Part shown: positions 1 through 6,217 of the stretch, one piece after another | Numbering within the stretch: the first letter of the stretch is position 1 | Layout: the number at the start of each line of letters is the position of its first letter | Source: Pseudomonadota bacterium | GTDB taxonomy: Bacteria; Pseudomonadota; Gammaproteobacteria; Enterobacterales; Enterobacteriaceae | Assembly: GCA_023454395.1 (NCBI GenBank) | Contig: JAEYFY010000070.1 | Span: 1-8,128, forward strand | DNA length: 8,128 nt | Direction: 5' to 3' | Position numbers and translations under genes: made by a program | Notes under the pieces: generated by a model | What the model was told of the DNA's origin: nothing | Databases searched by the model: none | The model's input: only the letters and a program-made list of their open reading frames with translations

Positions 1-310
1 ACATAATAGGCGGATCCCGATATACCCGATACTTGATATAAAGAATGTGCGTGATTTTTCTAGGCTATGAATAAAGGGAATGTCTGGTATCCGCTGCATT
101 ATTATTGAATGCATAGATAATTGCAGAATGCTCGAAATAACCTCTGCGAAAGGGATAGTAGTTGATTAATCTTTTGCCAACATTCTAAAACCAGACAATG
201 ACATTTGAATTTCAGCCTATTTATTGACAGTGTTAAAAACACGTTTTTTGGATGTTAATAGGGTATGTTAAATAGATATCAAGAAGGTTGAAATTTCACA
301 TAAGGCATTT

Positions 311-336
311 TCGTTATTTATTTAAATATATAACGA
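311..336. repeat. 26-bp near-perfect palindrome
   Basis: The outer arms TCGTTAT (311-317) and ATAACGA (330-336) are reverse complements. The interior continues the symmetry around the central TTTAAA (321-326), with only one mismatched pair (positions 318 and 329), so 12 of 13 base pairs match. It lies about 53-65 bp upstream of the predicted extended -10 for the AraC-type gene, a usual place for an operator of a dimeric regulator. Whether the downstream AraC-family protein or another factor binds it is unknown. AT-rich DNA makes chance palindromes commoner, but the TCG/CGA ends and the length argue against pure chance. Confidence 0.6.
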
Positions 337-385
337 TTTTAATTATATAGCCCATTATTTGCTAGTGTGTAGGGCGCGCGATAAC

Positions 386-394
386 TGCTATATT
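386..394 (+). promoter_or_regulatory. Extended -10 promoter for the AraC-type gene
   Basis: TG-C-TATATT (TG at 386-387, hexamer 389-394) fits an extended -10. No good -35 is present at 17 bp (the candidate TGTGTA is poor), which is tolerated by extended -10 promoters. Transcription would begin near 401, giving a leader of about 29 nt that contains the purine-rich AGAGAG ribosome site at 413-418. This is a motif reading only. Confidence 0.4.
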
Positions 395-429
395 AAAAGG
401 ACGAAAATAAAAAGAGAGTGACCTAAATT

Positions 430-1215
430 GTGAGAAATGTACCTTTAAAAAGCGTTGATTCACTTGACCGAGATGTTATTGCGCTGGGTACAGACTATTT
501 ACCCAATACGTTGTTAGAAACGCATCAACATCGTCGAGCGCAATTTTTATACCCTGCAACGGGGTTAATTGAAGTCAGCACGGATGATGGTGAGTGGGTT
601 ATTCCACCGTCTTGTGGTGTATGGATCCCGCCAGAAACAGGGCATGAAACTCGTATGTTAGATGTGAGTACTCGAAGCTTGTATATCGAGCCTTCCGCAG
701 CACCTCGTCATAGCAAACAATGTGAAGTAGTCAGTGTTTCACCTCTTTTTCGTCAATTATTACTTGAAGCTGTAGATGTACCCGCAGAGTACGATAAAAA
801 AGGGCGAGATGGTCTTTTAATGCAGTTAATCTTATGCGAATTAGCGAAAGCAAAACCGTTACCGTTTTTTGCACCTATTCCACAAGACAGTAAATTAGCT
901 AAATTATGCCGCGATTTTATTCGTAACCCTAAAATAGACTCTTTACCGCAACAGTGGGCAGATAGATTACATAAAAGTGAGCGCTCTTTTAGTCGTTTTT
1001 TCCGCCAACAAACAGGAATGTCATTTTCACAATGGCGACAACAAGTCTGCTTATTGAATTCATTAACACAAATCTTATCTGGTCGCGGAATTACTGAAAT
1101 TGCCTTTGATTTGGGCTATAACAGTGCCGGCTCATTCTCAACTATGTTTAAAAAGCAGATGGGACAATCACCTTCGCATTTTAGTATGGATGCACTGGAT
1201 ATCGATAGATTTTAG
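430..1215 (+). CDS. AraC/XylS-family transcriptional regulator with cupin sensor domain
   Basis: A cytoplasmic DNA-binding regulator of 261 residues. The N-terminal cupin-type sensing domain spans about residues 20-100, with an H-x-H-R-R-x-Q segment at 32-38 and a P-x-x-G-V-W-I-P-P-x-x-x-H segment at 60-72, both typical of this subfamily. The C-terminal double helix-turn-helix spans about 165-252: first HTH about 171-199, the linking QWRQQ at 201-205, second HTH about 221-251 with the usual I-x-E-I-A-F-x-L-G-Y-x-S-x-x-S-F signature. The start is GTG at 430, with AGAGAG at 413-418 about 11 bases upstream; the next ATG lies deep in the cupin domain. The layout resembles NimR-type (YeaM) regulators of drug exporters, but I cannot name the target. 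It converges with the exporter gene and so does not share its promoter. The ligand is unknown. Intact, full length. Confidence 0.9.
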   Translation: MRNVPLKSVDSLDRDVIALGTDYLPNTLLETHQHRRAQFLYPATGLIEVSTDDGEWVIPPSCGVWIPPETGHETRMLDVSTRSLYIEPSAAPRHSKQCEVVSVSPLFRQLLLEAVDVPAEYDKKGRDGLLMQLILCELAKAKPLPFFAPIPQDSKLAKLCRDFIRNPKIDSLPQQWADRLHKSERSFSRFFRQQTGMSFSQWRQQVCLLNSLTQILSGRGITEIAFDLGYNSAGSFSTMFKKQMGQSPSHFSMDALDIDRF

Positions 1216-1225
1216 TTGATATTAA

Positions 1226-1253
1226 AAACGCGCCATTTAGACGCGTTTATTTT
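1226..1253. terminator. Bidirectional intrinsic terminator between araC-type gene and smvA
   Basis: Stem AAACGCG (1226-1232) with CGCGTTT (1242-1248) and a 9-nt loop. On the + strand it is followed by ATTTT; on the - strand it is followed by a run of T (complement of 1224-1228). It lies in the 57-bp gap between two convergent genes and can stop transcription from both sides. Confidence 0.75.
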
Positions 1254-1272
1254 GTAGAAATCACTTCACAAT

Positions 1273-2772
1273 TTAAGCCACTTTTGTCCTTACGATATTA
1301 CGTAAACAATAAGGGAGAACCACTAAGCTAAGTGCAGTAATAATTGCAGTCGCGGTTAGCACGACAAAAAAGGCATTTTCAAAGGCGATGTTTGCCTGAG
1401 AGATAACCAGAGAAGCCACATCATTTGGTAATTTTTCTGCCACAATAAGTGCCTCATCTAAACTGTCATATACCGCATCATTAATTGTTAATGAGTCAGG
1501 TAGCATCAGTTTTAAGGTGTATACCGTACTCATCAAACTGCCCATAAAAGTCACACCAATCACACTGCCTAGCTCATAAGCCACATCTTCAATTGATGCT
1601 GCCATTCCTGCTTGTCTATCTGCAACACTCAACATAATTGATGTTGATGCGGTAGTAAAAATAATACCTAAACCAAAGCCGATTAAGAATAAGCTACCGA
1701 TTAACACCATTGGCGATGTTGTTTGATAAACGGCAATTAACCACAGATTTCCCACTAAAGTAAGCATAAATCCAGCAATAATTAAGCGAACTTCACCTAA
1801 ACGACCCAAGAAATAACCTGCCAATGGAGAAGCAAGTACAGAGCCAATTGGAATAGGTAAGATCACTAATGCCGCATTTAAAGGCGTAAAACCCGCAACA
1901 AGCTGTAAACGTTGGCTAAGTAATAATTCAATGCCTACAATGATCACCATAGAAAGCACCGCCATTAAAATACCGATACTAAAAAAGCGATTTTTAAATA
2001 GCTTAAAGTCAATCATTGGGTGAGTCTGTTTACGTTGGCGTAAAGTAAATAGAGTGAGGAAAACGACGGCAATAATGGTGGCAATCGTAGCTTCATTCCA
2101 CTGTGTATAAGGTTTTCCTATCTCTTTTAAGGCATAAATGGCACTGATCAAACCCACTAAAATAAGTACTGAGCTTAAATAATCGATTTTATAGCGACCA
2201 TGCCCTGCAAATGTAGGAATCAGCCAAATAGAAAACGGTAATACCAAAAGCACAATGGGAACGTTAATTAAAAAGACAGAACCCCACCAAAAGTTATTTA
2301 ATAAAATACCGCCAATTAAAGGTCCTAAAGCAGCACCGCCAGATGCAACCGCAGACCAAATACCAATTGCAATAGCCCGCTCTTGTGGATCGCTAAAAAC
2401 TTGGCGCACTATTGATAATGTTGCTGGCATACTCATTGCGGCTCCTACCGCTAAAAAACCACGAGAAGCAATTAAGGTTGTTGCGGTGGGAGAAAAAGCC
2501 GCACACAAAGAAGCGAGAGCGAATAGCGGTAAGCCACAAATAAAGAGTGTTTTATGACCGATCCTGTCTGTGAGCATACCCGCTGCGGGCAATAATCCAG
2601 CAACAATCAATGGATAAGCATTCATTATCCATAATTTTCCTGATGCACTTGCGTTTAAATCATAAGTTAAACGTGGCAATGCGGTATAAAGCACTGTTAC
2701 ATCAACAACAATGAGAAACAGCATGCTAGATACCAAAAGTAATACTATCCAACGTTTATAATCTTTTATCAT
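1273..2772 (-). CDS. smvA: MFS drug/cationic biocide exporter, DHA2 family, SmvA-like
   Basis: An inner-membrane proton-driven exporter of 499 residues, the usual size for 14-helix DHA2 pumps. Visible motifs: the DHA2 helix-1 signature V-D-V-T-V-L-x-x-A-L-P at 23-33, including the membrane Asp24; motif A G-x-x-x-D-R-x-G-x-K at 65-74; motif B arginine Arg104; and the antiporter motif C G-G-x-x-x-G-P-x-x-G-G at 145-155. A hydrophilic stretch at about 424-467 before the last helix fits the large external loop between helices 13 and 14. SmvA homologues export methyl viologen, acriflavine, chlorhexidine and quaternary ammonium compounds; for this protein that substrate range is inferred from similarity and from the divergent TetR gene. 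The start ATG at 2772 has only a weak GAG upstream. The gene ends against a convergent neighbour. A related QacA/LfrA-like pump is the alternative, so the symbol is less certain than the family. Confidence 0.82.
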   Translation of the reverse strand: MIKDYKRWIVLLLVSSMLFLIVVDVTVLYTALPRLTYDLNASASGKLWIMNAYPLIVAGLLPAAGMLTDRIGHKTLFICGLPLFALASLCAAFSPTATTLIASRGFLAVGAAMSMPATLSIVRQVFSDPQERAIAIGIWSAVASGGAALGPLIGGILLNNFWWGSVFLINVPIVLLVLPFSIWLIPTFAGHGRYKIDYLSSVLILVGLISAIYALKEIGKPYTQWNEATIATIIAVVFLTLFTLRQRKQTHPMIDFKLFKNRFFSIGILMAVLSMVIIVGIELLLSQRLQLVAGFTPLNAALVILPIPIGSVLASPLAGYFLGRLGEVRLIIAGFMLTLVGNLWLIAVYQTTSPMVLIGSLFLIGFGLGIIFTTASTSIMLSVADRQAGMAASIEDVAYELGSVIGVTFMGSLMSTVYTLKLMLPDSLTINDAVYDSLDEALIVAEKLPNDVASLVISQANIAFENAFFVVLTATAIITALSLVVLPYCLRNIVRTKVA

Positions 2773-2815
2773 AGAAATCTCAGTTATTTTTATGTGTATT
2801 ATTTTTACTAGCGGC

Positions 2816-2821
2816 TACAAT
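2816..2821 (+). promoter_or_regulatory. Predicted smvR -10 element
   Basis: TACAAT at 2816-2821 is a good -10, overlapping the smvA -10 on the other strand. The -35 at 17 bp (TGTGTA, 2793-2798) is poor. Transcription would start near 2828, inside the operator palindrome, which suggests autorepression. Confidence 0.35.
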
Positions 2822-2847
2822 ATAAATCCATACGACCGTATTGAAAA
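2819..2847 (-). promoter_or_regulatory. Predicted smvA promoter
   Basis: Read on the - strand: -35 TTTTCA (2847-2842), exactly 17 bp spacer, -10 TATATT (2824-2819). Transcription would start near 2811, leaving a leader of about 39 nt. The spacer contains the ATACG/CGTAT palindrome, so a bound repressor would sit between the two promoter elements. Confidence 0.5.
2827..2844. promoter_or_regulatory. Palindromic operator, probable SmvR (TetR-type) binding site
   Basis: Core palindrome ATACG-AC-CGTAT at 2830-2841, extended to an 18-bp imperfect dyad (TC-n at 2827-2829 against n-GA at 2842-2844). The size and symmetry suit a TetR-family dimer. It lies in the spacer of the smvA promoter and at the smvR start point, so one site could control both genes. 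Binding by SmvR is inferred from location. Confidence 0.6.
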
Positions 2848-2851
2848 GGGG
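2846..2851 (+). promoter_or_regulatory. Ribosome binding site that fixes the smvR start
   Basis: AAGGGG followed by seven T residues and ATG at 2859. It supports the ATG rather than the in-frame TTG at 2841, which would place this site inside the coding region and start translation inside the operator. Confidence 0.7.
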
Positions 2852-2858
2852 TTTTTTT

Positions 2859-3413
2859 ATGGGACGTCAAAGAACCATTGATAGAGAAAAACTGTTAGAA
2901 GCTATCTTCGACATTGTGATGGAACAAGGAGCGGCAGCATTAACGATTGATACTGTTGCAAAAAGAATGGGGATCTCAAAAGGGGGCGTTCAATACTGTT
3001 TTAGCAGTAAAGAGGCGATGATAGATGCCATGTTTGAACACTGGGAAGGCAGTTATGAAACGCAATTTAAAAAAATCGTTGAAAAGGATAATTCTCCTGA
3101 TAATCGTGTCGCTGCCCATATTCATGCCACTCACAATCACGATAAAGTCTCTTTTGCCAAAGGGGCGAGTTTGATGGCGGCATTGCTACAAACGCCTGAA
3201 TATCTGCAAAGTACAAAAGAGTGGTATCAGCAACGGTTAGCAGGTGTTGATACGACAACAGAACCCGGAAAACGCGCTCGATTGGCATTTTTAGCGACAG
3301 AAGGCACCTTTTTACTGCGTTATTTTGGATTAATGGATATTGATGATAATGAATGGCAATCTATCTTTGAAGATATTGATTCAGAGTTACTTCAGCAAGG
3401 GAAAAGGCAATAA
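2859..3413 (+). CDS. smvR: TetR/AcrR-family repressor, SmvR-like
   Basis: A cytoplasmic repressor of 184 residues. The N-terminal TetR DNA-binding domain (about residues 8-55) has its helix-turn-helix at about 28-47 (L-T-I-D-T-V-A-K-R-M-G-I-S-K-G-G-V), followed by the family hallmark F-x-S-K-E-A-M at 48-54. The rest is the ligand-binding and dimerization domain, too variable to predict a ligand. Divergent transcription from an SmvA-like pump, with a palindrome in between, matches the smvAR arrangement known in Proteus, Klebsiella and Salmonella, where loss of SmvR raises SmvA and tolerance to chlorhexidine and similar cationic agents. The ATG at 2859 is chosen over the upstream in-frame TTG at 2841 because of the AAGGGG site at 2846-2851. 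Intact; ends at a strong terminator. The TetR assignment is firm, the SmvR identity probable. Confidence 0.85.
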   Translation: MGRQRTIDREKLLEAIFDIVMEQGAAALTIDTVAKRMGISKGGVQYCFSSKEAMIDAMFEHWEGSYETQFKKIVEKDNSPDNRVAAHIHATHNHDKVSFAKGASLMAALLQTPEYLQSTKEWYQQRLAGVDTTTEPGKRARLAFLATEGTFLLRYFGLMDIDDNEWQSIFEDIDSELLQQGKRQ

Positions 3414-3451
3414 AAAAGCATGTTGTTAATGAGAAGAACAACATGCTTTTT
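3413..3451. terminator. Strong bidirectional terminator after smvR and the ABC operon
   Basis: A perfect 15-bp inverted repeat: AAAAAGCATGTTGTT at 3413-3427 and AACAACATGCTTTTT at 3437-3451, with a 9-nt loop. It gives a T-run on both strands. The left arm begins inside the smvR stop codon. It can end both the smvR transcript (+) and the importer operon transcript (-). Confidence 0.85.
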
Positions 3452-3476
3452 ATTGAAGATAATCGGGCTAAATGGC

Positions 3477-3510
3477 ATTAGTAATACATGGAAATTAGTA
3501 ATACATAGCA
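3477..3510. repeat. 17-bp near-tandem duplication covering the ATPase stop codon
   Basis: ATTAGTAATACAT occurs at 3477-3489 and again at 3494-3506. The two 17-bp units (3477-3493, 3494-3510) are adjacent and differ at two positions. On the - strand this repeats Met-Tyr-Tyr-stop, so the true stop at 3497-3495 is followed at once by a second copy of the gene end. It looks like a slippage duplication with no effect on the product. Confidence 0.7.
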
Positions 3511-4250
3511 ATTAGCTTATTATCTAGCTCTTTAACGTCAACGGGTGTATCGAAAATATCTTCGATAATATCTGCTTTCATGATCTCTTTTGGTGAACCG
3601 TGATAATACAGTTGTCCGTTACGCATGGCTAAAATATAGTCAGAATAAACAGAGGCAAAATTGATATCATGAATAACGATAATAATGGTTTTTCCTAATT
3701 CATCTGCGGCTTTTCGCAGAAGTTTCATCATGATTACCGCATGCTTCATATCAAGGTTATTCAGTGGTTCATCAAGCATGACATATTCTGTGTCTTGGCA
3801 TAGCACCATCGCAACATAGGTACGTTGACGTTGCCCACCCGATAATTCATCTAGATAGCGATAACGAAATTCAGTTAAATTTAAAAAGTCTAATGACTCA
3901 TCAATGACTTTTTTATCATCGAGCGTTAAACGACCTTTGCTGTAAGGATAACGCCCAAAACTGACTAATTCTTCTACGGTTAAACGACTAACAAACTGGT
4001 TTTCTTGACGCAGTATTGAAAGATTTTTAGCAAGAACATCGCTATCAGTTGCAGCAACATCCATACCATTAACGCTTACCATGCCACTTTCAGGAAGTAA
4101 TAGACGTCCAATAACAGAAAGTAGTGTTGATTTACCCGCGCCATTAGGGCCGATGATCGAAGTAATACCGCCACGTTGAATTGTTGTTGTAATATTATCG
4201 AGAACAGTTGTGTCTTGATAACGTTTTGATATTTTGCTGATTTCAATCAT
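3495..4250 (-). CDS. Ferric-siderophore ABC importer, ATP-binding protein
   Basis: A cytoplasmic ATPase of 251 residues that powers the two adjoining permeases. All nucleotide-binding elements are present: Walker A G-P-N-G-A-G-K-S-T at 34-42, Q-loop glutamine near 82-85, signature L-S-G-G-Q at 136-140, Walker B Y-V-M-L-D-E-P at 156-162 with catalytic Glu161, and switch His194. It belongs to the FepC/FhuC-type iron importer ATPases and within them most resembles the YclP/CeuD/VctC group, judged from the R-L-T-V-E-E-L-V-S-F-G-R-Y-P-x-S-K-G-R-L-T stretch and partner genes. The ATG at 4250 is one base after the stop of the upstream permease gene, with AAGAAGA before it, so translation is probably coupled. 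Last gene of the operon. Intact. Confidence 0.93.
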   Translation of the reverse strand: MIEISKISKRYQDTTVLDNITTTIQRGGITSIIGPNGAGKSTLLSVIGRLLLPESGMVSVNGMDVAATDSDVLAKNLSILRQENQFVSRLTVEELVSFGRYPYSKGRLTLDDKKVIDESLDFLNLTEFRYRYLDELSGGQRQRTYVAMVLCQDTEYVMLDEPLNNLDMKHAVIMMKLLRKAADELGKTIIIVIHDINFASVYSDYILAMRNGQLYYHGSPKEIMKADIIEDIFDTPVDVKELDNKLIAMYY

Positions 4251-4251
4251 A

Positions 4252-5259
4252 TTAAAGTCTTCTTAACACCAAATAGATAAAGAACATCCCACCAACAAAC
4301 TCAATCACAACAGAAAGTGTTCCTGTCATTTTTAAACCGTACTCTAAAACCAGTTGTCCACCGACTAAGGCAATCGTACCCAGTAGGAAGGCGACGGGCA
4401 TCAAGAAACGGTGCTGGCTGCTGCCACTGATATGATAAGCAAGGTTAGCGACAATTAAACCCAAGAAGGTTAACGGGCCAACTAAAGCGGTAGAAACTGC
4501 AACTAAAACAGAAATCAGTAACAGAATATAAGTGGTCTGCTTGCGGTAATTAATCCCGAGGTTAATGGCATTTGCTTGTCCTAATGCCATGACATCAAAG
4601 CTATAACGCATACGCCAAAGTAAAACACCGACAACCACAATTATGGCTAAGGCACAAAAGATAAGATCAGGAGTGGCACGAGTAAAAGTGGCAAACATGC
4701 GACCTTGTAAGATGGAAAACTCATTAGGGTCCATCAAACGTTGTAATAGCGTAGCCGAACTACGAAATAGCGTACCTAAAATAATCCCAATCATTAGGAC
4801 TAAATTAATGTTAAAGCGTACAGAGCTAAACAGCCAGCGGTAGAGTACAACGGAAAATAGCACTAGCAATGTCGATTCTAAGAAAAACTTAGATAGGTTC
4901 AACATCCACGAGGCAGGCATATCGCCTTCAAAGAAAACAAACACGGTTTGTAGCAATACAAACAGGGCTTCTAATCCCATTAGTGAAGGCGTCAAAATAC
5001 GGTTATTGGCGATGGTTTGAAACAATATCGTGGAAACACCCGCGGCAAAAGCCACCACAATCATAGTAAGAATGATGTAAGCGCGGTGAGTCAAAATATA
5101 AGAGATATTGCCGTTTAGGTTTATCGTCATAAATAACACAATAGATAATAACGATGCCCCTAATAATAACCAGATGCGAGACATAGGTGAGAGGCGCATT
5201 TTCTTATGTTCGACAGCGCCAGTACATTTGCTAATTATGGATGAATTAACTTTTTGCAT
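4252..5259 (-). CDS. Ferric-siderophore ABC importer permease (second FecCD-type subunit)
   Basis: A polytopic inner-membrane permease of 335 residues, FecCD family, forming the channel with the other permease. Recognisable stretches: F-Q-T-I-A-N-N-R-I-L-T-P-S-L-M-G-L at 80-96, which I associate with the YclO/CeuC/VctG branch; L-G-I-N-Y-R-K at 234-240; and the coupling segment G-P-L-T-F-L-G-L-I-V-A-N-L at 261-273, shared with the partner permease. Hydrophobic segments run from about residue 28 to the end. The first 27 residues are polar and unusual for the family; in-frame ATGs at residues 21 and 26 are possible starts, and the ribosome site for the ATG at 5259 is weak. That ATG lies 14 bp inside the upstream permease gene, which suggests translational coupling and favours the long form. 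Intact. Confidence 0.9.
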   Translation of the reverse strand: MQKVNSSIISKCTGAVEHKKMRLSPMSRIWLLLGASLLSIVLFMTINLNGNISYILTHRAYIILTMIVVAFAAGVSTILFQTIANNRILTPSLMGLEALFVLLQTVFVFFEGDMPASWMLNLSKFFLESTLLVLFSVVLYRWLFSSVRFNINLVLMIGIILGTLFRSSATLLQRLMDPNEFSILQGRMFATFTRATPDLIFCALAIIVVVGVLLWRMRYSFDVMALGQANAINLGINYRKQTTYILLLISVLVAVSTALVGPLTFLGLIVANLAYHISGSSQHRFLMPVAFLLGTIALVGGQLVLEYGLKMTGTLSVVIEFVGGMFFIYLVLRRL

Positions 5260-6208
5260 AACGTTGCTGCTTTAATATTAAGAAAAGGAAAATAACGGCA
5301 CCCACTGCGCCCAAAATAACGCTGGCAGGAATTTCAAATGGGTAGCGAATAAGGCGGCCAATCACATCACACAGTAAAACAATCGCACCACCACTTAAGC
5401 AAACCCAAGGAATGGTTTTGCGGATATTATCGCCCATCACTAAGCTCACCAGATTGGGCACAATTAAGCCGAGGAAAGGTAATGCACCGACAACAGAAAC
5501 CACAACACCACTGATAAGCGCGATAATCGATAACCCAATGATCATCACTTTGCGGTAATTGAGTCCTACGTTAATGGAAAATTCACGTCCCATTCCGGCA
5601 ACAGTAAAGCTATCTGCAACCCAACACGCCATGATTGCTAACGCACCGACAAGCCATAACAGCTCATAACGACCTTGTAGCACACTTGAGAAATCGCCAC
5701 TTGTCCATGCATCTAATGATTGCAGTAAATCGAAATATACCGCTAAGAAGATGGTGAGTGCGCCAATAACTGCACTGAGCATAATGCCGACTAAAGGAAC
5801 TATCAGTGTTGTTTTTAAGGTGATCCTTTGCAAAAGCAACATAAATAACAACGTACCCAAAAGGGCAAAAACCGTTGCGACCATCATTTTGGTAAAGATG
5901 CCAGCCGCGGGAAAGAGCAGCATGACGACTAATAATCCCAGACTTGCAGATTGTGTGGTTCCTGCAAGAGAGGGTTCGACGAAGCGGTTTTGAGTGAGTA
6001 GTTGCATTATCAAACCTGCAACACTAATGGCACCACCGGCGAGTAATAATGATAGGGTTCTTGGAACTCGGCTGATAAAGAAGATATCACGCATATCGGG
6101 ATCAGAAAAAAGCGAAGCAGGAGTAATATCTCCTGCGCCGACAAATAGACTGATCATTGAGAGGATAGCGATAACCCCTATCCCCAATGATAAATGGAAC
6201 GTTTTCAT
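5246..6208 (-). CDS. Ferric-siderophore ABC importer permease (first FecCD-type subunit)
   Basis: A polytopic inner-membrane permease of 320 residues, FecCD/BtuC family. It carries the canonical early motif R-V-P-R-T-L-S-L-L-L-A-G-G-A at 47-60 leading to G-L-I-M-Q at 65-69, then N-R-F-V-E-P-S-L-A-G at 74-83, G-L-N-Y-R-K at 215-220, the ATPase-coupling segment G-A-L-P-F-L-G-L-I-V-P-N-L at 241-253, and R-Y-P-F-E-I-P-A-S-V-I-L-G at 288-300 near the last helix. Most similar in character to YclN/CeuB/VctD permeases. It starts 9 bp after the binding-protein stop codon with only a weak ribosome site, and its 3' end overlaps the next permease by 14 bp. Together with its partner it should move an iron complex from the binding protein into the cytoplasm. 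Intact. Confidence 0.91.
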   Translation of the reverse strand: MKTFHLSLGIGVIAILSMISLFVGAGDITPASLFSDPDMRDIFFISRVPRTLSLLLAGGAISVAGLIMQLLTQNRFVEPSLAGTTQSASLGLLVVMLLFPAAGIFTKMMVATVFALLGTLLFMLLLQRITLKTTLIVPLVGIMLSAVIGALTIFLAVYFDLLQSLDAWTSGDFSSVLQGRYELLWLVGALAIMACWVADSFTVAGMGREFSINVGLNYRKVMIIGLSIIALISGVVVSVVGALPFLGLIVPNLVSLVMGDNIRKTIPWVCLSGGAIVLLCDVIGRLIRYPFEIPASVILGAVGAVIFLFLILKQQRYAKS

Positions 6209-6217
6209 TCAGTTACT

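Larger units (their letters stand above)
1..429. other. Non-coding region upstream of the AraC-type gene
   Basis: I find no supportable gene in these bases on either strand. They are strongly AT-rich. Visible structure: a spaced direct repeat CCCGATA at 16-22 and 25-31; a small hairpin GTGTT-AAA-AACAC at 230-242 followed by GTTTTTT, which could be a weak terminator for a gene entering from the left or simply a dyad; a 26-bp palindrome at 311-336; and an extended -10 element at 386-394. A GC patch (GGGCGCGCG, 373-380 and flank) just upstream of the -10 stands out from its surroundings. A near -35 hexamer TTGACA at 224-229 has no convincing -10 at normal spacing. Confidence 0.6.

Noticed and set aside
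224..252. TTGACA at 224-229 as a -35 promoter element
   Set aside because: No acceptable -10 is found at 16-18 bp, and the following bases form a small hairpin with a T-run instead.
288..350. A 20-codon frame starting at TTG 288 after AAGAAGG, ending at TAG
   Set aside because: The ribosome-like site directly abuts the start with no spacing, the frame runs through the palindrome, the codons are all AT-rich spacer, and nothing in the peptide is recognisable.
2255..2557. Open frame of 100 codons on the + strand inside smvA
   Set aside because: It lies wholly opposite a clear MFS gene, has no ribosome site or domain, and is an antisense shadow.
2841..2858. TTG at 2841 as the smvR start
   Set aside because: It would put the AAGGGG ribosome site inside the coding sequence and overlap the operator. 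The ATG at 2859 has good spacing and begins a typical TetR N-terminus.
3067..3288. Open frame on the - strand inside smvR
   Set aside because: Shadow of the TetR gene; no independent signal for translation.
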